A DNA stretch of 64,000 nt, taken from Plotosus lineatus. Lineage: Eukaryota; Chordata; Actinopteri; Siluriformes; Plotosidae. The stretch covers positions 6,102,501 through 6,166,500 of the forward strand of contig CM045751.1 of NCBI GenBank assembly GCA_024760905.1, written 5' to 3'. The translations under genes were made by a program, and so were the position numbers. Shown in pieces: positions 58,350 through 64,000 of the stretch. Position 1 is the stretch's first letter. Every line of letters starts with the position of its first letter. A model generated the notes under the pieces. The model was not told the origin of the DNA, searched no databases, and saw only the letters and a list, made by a program, of their open reading frames with translations.

Positions 58350-58708
58350 CCTCATTCATTCATTCATTCACTGACAGTGTTGTGCTCCTAGAATCACAAG
58401 GAGACCGAAACCTGTCTCATCCAACATTGGGCAAAACAGTTGTACCCTCTGAACAGCTTGTGAGACTATTGCAAAGCCAACACACACACACAAACCCATT
58501 TACAGTACATACCTCGGGACAATTTGGAACAGCCAGACAGCCTAATGTGCATGTCTTTGGACTGTAAGAGGAAACTTGGAGTGCCCGGAAGAACAGATGA
58601 GGAGAACATGCGAACTCCACACAGAAACGCCTGAACCTCGGAATCAAACCCAGGGCCTTCTTCAAGTGAGATGGACATGATAACCACGACACCATACAGT
58701 GCCGCCCT
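58350..58708 (-). mobile_element. DANA/V-SINE-like SINE, full length
   Basis: From TCATTCATTCATTCATTCAC through 'caatttggaacagccagaca' and 'gcgaactccacacagaaac' to GGACATGATAACCACGACACC. Confidence 0.82.
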
Positions 58709-58733
58709 TGATTTGATAATAGGGTTTATAATA

Positions 58734-59181
58734 CAAGGATACCTTACTTTCTGCAGTTCCCCCCCGTGACCACCAATTTGCGCGAAGTAACATCGACCCC
58801 CCTGACTGATGTATACGTACATGTATGTCTGTATAATATCAATAAATACATATTTCAACACTATAACTGCTGATAATAACAATTAAACATTCAAAAATAA
58901 TGTATAAGATGTAAATAAAATATAAATATACACATAGACGCGCGCGCGCGCACACAGATACACACCTCACATAAAAATGTAAGTAGTTTTGTTGGGAGGT
59001 TGTGGGTTGTTTTTGTTTGATTGGGGTTTTTTCCATAGTTGGCCATGTTTTTTGGCATTTTCCTTAACTTCTTCCCTAGTTCCCCTTAATTTCCTTTTTT
59101 TTTTTTTTTTTCGATGGATATTTTTGAAAAACCCGCGATGCACTGAAGCCACAGAAACTGAAGCATAGCGAAGGATCACCG
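58734..59181 (+). mobile_element. Tigger-like MITE, family A copy 8
   Basis: It starts CAAGGATACCTTACTTTC after TA and ends AGCGAAGGATCACCG before TA. Both termini have decayed. The internal landmarks are intact, including a GCGCGCGCGCGC run (58937-58951). Confidence 0.78.
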
Positions 59182-59399
59182 TATACAAAAAATGTACCAG
59201 GAACCAGAACCGAAGCCGTTCCCCATTGGCGGAAAAGGGGTAACATTTGATGAGACCGTGTCAAAAAGTCTATACAGAATAACCCGAACCCAAACTCGGA
59301 CCAGCAACTCGGGAAATTTGTGGCAACGATACTGTACAGTTTAAAGTATATACTGAATATTTAAAGCATATACTTAAAGCATAATATACTGAATATTCA

Positions 59400-59715
59400 G
59401 TCATTCAATGATTTGCCAAACTGCATCATCCTGCTCGGGTTACAGGTCTCAGCTATCTCGGTGTGAAGGCTGGGTGTTTCATAAGCAGTTCAAACGTCCA
59501 TTGCAGGGCCAACACACGCAACATTTCACATTCACACCTAGGGACAATTTGGAACAGCCGATTAGCATAATGTCTTTGCACTGTGTGAGAAAACACACAC
59601 AAGCTCGAGGAGAGCATGCAAATGCCACACAGACACACCATGACTGAGGCCAGGACTCGAACCCGGGAGCTTCTGTCTATGAGGCAGATGTGCGAACCAC
59701 TACAACAATATGCCA
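59400..59715 (-). mobile_element. DANA/V-SINE-like SINE
   Basis: 'cagtcattcaatgatttgcc', 'caatttggaacagccgatta', 'ggactcgaacccgggagc' and the inverted head GTGCGAACCACTACAAC. Confidence 0.78.
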
Positions 59716-59840
59716 CCACCCTGAATATGAAATTGTTTATTCACAAACAAGGGCTATGACTTAAATGCCACGAAACATAAATATATTAATATATATATAT
59801 GAATACATATAATTTTTAAAAATTTGTTTATATGTATATA

Positions 59841-60420
59841 CAAACTGGATGCCAAAAAAGTTGGGACACTATGCAAATTGTGAATAAAAACTGATGTGGA
59901 AGTACCAAAATTCAATATTTTATTCTGAATAGAACATTTGATGACAGGACAAAAGTTTAAACTGAGAAAATGTATCATTTTAAGGGAAAAATATTTTGAT
60001 TTTAAATTTCATGATATCATTCTATCTTTCTGTGCAACATTGGGGGACGAAGGGATCCTCTACCCATCTTCGCTTCTGAGAGACACTGCCACTCTGAGAA
60101 GCTCTTTTTATACTCAGTCTTGTTGCCAATGGATCTCATTAGTGGGAATTGGTCGTCCAGCTGTTCGTTATAAGTGCAATTGACTTTTCCAGCCTCTTAT
60201 TGCTACCTGTCCACACTTTGAGATTTGTTGACACCATGAAATTTAAAAATCAACAAATTTTTTTCCTTTAAAATGATACAATTTCTCAGTTTAAACTTTT
60301 GACCTTGTCATCTATGTTCTATTCCGAATAAAATATTGAAATTTGGCACTTCCACGTCATTGTGTTCAGTTTTTATTCACAATTTGTATAGTGTCCCAAC
60401 TTTTTTTGGAATCCGGTTTG
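59841..60420. mobile_element. Internally deleted DNA transposon with long inverted ends
   Basis: CAAACTGGATGCCAAAAAAG and its inverse 'ttttggaatccggtttg' start inverted ends that match over much of their first ~100 bp ('ttgtgaataaaaactgat', 'tcaatattttattctgaat'). TA flanks both. The middle ('ctgagagacactgccactct', 'cagcctcttattgctacctg') is text I know from the longer autonomous teleost element, so this is a deletion derivative. Tc1/mariner-like by TA target; the family is not certain. Confidence 0.75.
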
Positions 60421-60596
60421 TATTAATGCTATACATACGTTCAGAAAATAAACAAATAAACAACAATGTTTTACAGGATTAAAAAAAGACTCCATATGTG
60501 TCTATATGTGAAAACAGAGGTTTTATATTAAATAATCTGACAGCGCTGTTGAGTTTTCTTTCAAAAGGACTTTCTTTTGAAAAAAAAGCACAAACA

Positions 60597-60935
60597 GGAG
60601 CAGTGCTGGGTCAATAATCTGAAGGTCAGGGGTTCAAGTACCACTCAGAAAAAGTTGTCATTGCTTTCACCTTAGTGCAGCTAACTGGGTTAATAAAGGC
60701 CAGCTGTGTCTCTCACCATCTCTGGTGAGAGGCGTGTAAAAGAACCATTGCTGTCGTTCGTGAAGAGTACGCCATTGAGCTGCCATCAGTGTGGCTCTGC
60801 CCTGAAATGCTCTGGGGACAGTGGCAAGCTGTCCAGGATGTACTCTGCCTTCGCTCCGAGTTGGCCGAAATGGGTGCCAGCCTCCGTGCAACCGAAATTA
60901 GGATTAAGTTGTTCAGAAAATTAGTGAATGTGAAA
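60597..60935 (+). mobile_element. Chimeric SINE: SINE-A 5' part, DANA-like 3' part
   Basis: 'tcaggggttcaagtaccact', 'gctaactgggttaataaagg' and 'taaaagaaccattgctgtcg' are SINE-A. From about 60800 it becomes 'gacagtggcaagctgtccag', 'tgggtgccagcctccgtgca' and 'gaaattaggattaagttgtt', which is DANA-like. Confidence 0.68.
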
Positions 60936-62078
60936 CTACAAACATTGGAGAAAGCCATGAACTGATTAGAAAGTTCGGGTATAAGACTAAAGCTCACGAA
61001 CCAGAATAGACTGTTTATTCTTAAATTTTAGTTCGATGGGAGATGGTTCGACTCTATTATATTTTACTGTGTGAAATATTTGAATGTACGATACCTAACC
61101 AGATACTTAAACTATCACATGTTTTCACAAGTAGACCTGAATCACTTTCTTTTGTTTTGTTTTGTTTGTTGTTTTTAATTATGTATTTTTTGGCAGGTAG
61201 CTGGACCTATTACATCTTTTCAGGTATTATGTCACACGGGCCAATTTTGAACTATGTGGAAAAAAAAAAAAAAAAAAGAAAGAAACAATCGTCAGAAATA
61301 AACCTGCAGAGAAAATATTGAAACGGACTCTGCATATATAAAATAAATAAAATATTGAAATTCGACCATCGCAGAAGCTCGAACATGTGTGGGTGAGTAT
61401 TTATTTTCACACAAGTGCGAAAAAAGTGCGTTTTCAATGGAAAACTTTATCTTGTGCTGCGTTAACAAATGTAAAAAATATACTTTATAAATTTACGAAA
61501 GTGAACTGACATACAGGAACTCCATGTAGAGTTTTAAAAAGTAACTAAATCATAGAAGAAAAATCGTAAATAAAAAAAAGGAGGAGTTATGTTAAACTAA
61601 CCGTGATATAGAAATATAATTAAACACAAAGTGAACAAGCTCAAGTATCACTAAATGTGGGATAAAGAATGTGACCAACTGCTATACGAAGAAATTTGAA
61701 TGAATGACTTGTTAACAAATTTGACAACACAAACATAAATCAAATACAATTTGAATAAACATCCATGAAACATCAACTATTTCCATATTATGTTGCTGAA
61801 TTCAAGGCTACTACAAAGAACAACGTTACCTAACTTTTCGCTTCAGGCCACTGTCAAACCCTCAACACCCTTCCATTATATACATATAAAAAAATTTCCA
61901 ATTAATCCATTTCCCTCTGGCCACAGAGTGTTTTTCAAAGCTGTACGGAATATCTACCTGTTCACCTTTAAAGCTGTCAGTCAAGTTGGAAGAAGTAATA
62001 AAGAGCACCTGGCATATAAAAAGTCGCTGTTAAAAATCATTATTCACATTATACTTTTTGTTTTTGTGTTCTGACAGA

Positions 62079-62079
<1 letters not shown>
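60936..62079. other. AT-rich unique sequence
   Basis: Poly(A) at 61260-61277. No exon or repeat family recognised; the open frames look incidental. Confidence 0.4.

Positions 62080-62134
<55 letters not shown>
62080..62134. repeat. (GT)n microsatellite
   Basis: About 27 GT units. Confidence 0.95.
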
Positions 62135-62136
<2 letters not shown>

Positions 62137-62169
62137 GTGTGATTGAAGGAAAAAAGGGTCAAAAAGGAG

Positions 62170-62710
62170 AGAGAATACAAATGAATATAAATTAATAGCC
62201 ATCAGATCATCTGTTCAATGACAATCTGCTTTCAAGTACATGATCTGGTAATTAAAGCATATTTTAATAATTGAAAACCATTATTGCTCAGGGCAAGGTT
62301 TTTTCCCACTTTTCTTGATGATACTTTTACAACTATGCTGTGACCGTTCTATTAGAGTAGGTTCTGCATACATCTTGATTCTGGGGGAATTTTGTGATAC
62401 CCAAAATACTGCTGATATGATAACGTTTGAGTATTAAAAGTGTACGTGCGGTTGCACTGATTTGGCGCTGGAAATGATCTCAGCATTCAATCCTGAGCAT
62501 GCATGATTAGCTGATATGAGTCAGGTGTAATACTGTAGGGGAACCGCGAAACTTTGCACAGCACACTCTGCCAATGACTGGAATAAAGAATAACAGATTA
62601 GCATAACATGGCTTTTCCAAAACAGTCAGTGATTTTCTCTAATGATAGTCTAATGAAAACATTTTATATGTCAGGCAGCAGAGATGCTGACAGTCACAGT
62701 GAATGCTTTT
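62170..62710. promoter_or_regulatory. Candidate downstream conserved element
   Basis: Repeat-free, with 'gatctggtaattaaagcata', 'gcatgcatgattagctgata', 'acagattagcataacatggc' and 'ctctaatgatagtctaatga'. The TAAT-core density is high. The regulatory role is inferred. Confidence 0.33.
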
Positions 62711-64000
62711 ATTTAAAAATAAATAAATAAACACATATAAAAAAAAAATTTTTCAAGCACACAAAGAAAGATATCTACATCGAAGTATCAATGCCACCAT
62801 TTCCGGAACAGGTAACAGGCCATGCATCGTGCAAACAGGTATTCAGAGGATGAGTATAATCTGTAAACAAACATGAAACAAAGTCCTGGTATGTCGGTGA
62901 TATGAATAGAACTGAATGATTGTCGTGAAGCAGCTTTGCACAAGTGAACACATTTGAAATTTTTGAAATAGTATTTTCAATATATATTACTGTATAAACA
63001 TTTTATACATTTCTCTATCAATCCAATACATCCCTGCAAAGCAAGCCTATAGCAGTGGTAGCAAGAAAAAACTTCCCCGTAGTTTTAAAACACAAACTAT
63101 GTAGCAGAAACCTCACCGTAGTTTAACGCGAAATCTCATTTGTTATCTTATAACTGTAATCGTACAAGTAGTCCGTAATCATCCGAGTAATAGTTTCTAT
63201 CATAAGTTTATACCACCAGCAGTTAAAAGTCATCTTGACAGTTTCTAAGGGTATATTTCGGTCCATGTGAATCATCGTCAGTAGAACTGAAAGACTTCAA
63301 ATATGAGAAGTCCAACCAGTAGTCTCACATCAGTATGGATCACAATAACTGATATCTCGGAAGTAGCATGTGTACCTCAGCAAAAACACAAAGAGACAGA
63401 GCTTGCCAGGTATACTTGAAGAAATATAAATAACAAAGATTGTCAGTGCAGAATACAAGCAGGGACTCCATCATAGCTGAAAATGAAAGCATAACTAAAA
63501 AAGTGAGAAACAGAAGGAAGACAGGCATGAGGGCAACTTGTGACAGAAGACACTCAGCCCCTCCACCGTGAATGCTTCAGAGAAATGTCAGTGTTGTGTA
63601 CATTATTGTATACCGTGGTGATGTTTGAGTCGAGGGAGGTGTAATCAGTCGGATGAAGTTGAACCATGGTAAGACATATTTGTAGATGGAGGTGTACTCT
63701 GGGAAATGGAGTCAAATTCTGACTGTGGCGTTGAATGACCGTTCATTTCCCTGCATGGTTTTTAATCTAGAATGATTTATTGAGCCGTAAATAAAAGGAA
63801 CATATTGACATTATTGATATTAAACATTAACACATGTTAAAATTTAAATTAATTTGTAAATTATAAACATATTGCACATTAGAAACAAATTACAAACATG
63901 TTAAATTTAAAATTTATTGTACATTATAAAAATATTCTACATTATAAACATAGTACGAATGAGAGAATGAGCTTCCTTGGTCATTCCGCATATTTATAGG
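62711..64000. other. AT-rich unique sequence to window end
   Basis: No gene, recognised repeat or RNA. A short ACATTATAAA / TTAAAATTTAAATT-type internal repetition occurs at 63830-63950. Confidence 0.4.

Overview
The window is vertebrate, almost certainly teleost, genomic DNA. It carries two exons of one recognisable gene, the C2H2 zinc-finger transcription factor BCL11B (CTIP2), on the + strand. It also carries dense dinucleotide microsatellites and many teleost-type interspersed repeats: DANA/mermaid-like tRNA-derived SINEs, Tigger/pogo-like, hAT-like and piggyBac-like DNA transposons, and LINE fragments. I see no bacterial, viral or organellar features, no RNA gene that stands up as functional, and no second complete gene.

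Layout. Positions 1-6214 are taken as intron 1 of BCL11B, holding microsatellites and SINEs; coding exon 1 was not found and probably lies upstream of the window. Exon 2 (6215-6583) encodes the N-terminal CCHC-type zinc finger and the GIQVTP / GICPKQE blocks. A 29.6 kb intron (6584-36152) follows. It holds microsatellites, nested transposons and several unique-sequence islands with homeodomain- or POU-type motifs, which I list as low-confidence candidate regulatory elements. The last coding exon (36153-38104) encodes five C2H2 fingers, an acidic run and the conserved C-terminus, ending in TGA. Exon 2 ends in phase 1 and the last exon begins with the other two bases of the same glycine codon. 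The two exons therefore join directly, as in the short mammalian isoform as I remember it. Exon 2 plus the last exon give about 773 residues.

Downstream of the stop codon, about 26 kb contain no convincing gene. This resembles the gene desert known beyond mammalian BCL11B, where distal enhancers lie. The interval holds unique islands (43.0-43.7, 48.7-49.1, 56.1-58.2 and 62.2-62.7 kb) between repeats.

The repeats record a layered history. Eight copies of one Tigger-like MITE share termini and mostly TA target sites. A 5'-truncated LINE with a 12-bp target duplication ends in the same tail as the most abundant SINE here, so both a SINE and its probable LINE partner are in view. Several insertions sit inside others: a SINE in a Tigger-like element with a 19-bp duplication, a hAT element in a SINE, a SINE plus a MITE in another SINE, and a Tigger-like element plus a LINE tail in a piggyBac-like element. 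Family names come from memory of terminal motifs and tRNA-like heads and were not searched. Conservation claims are inference.
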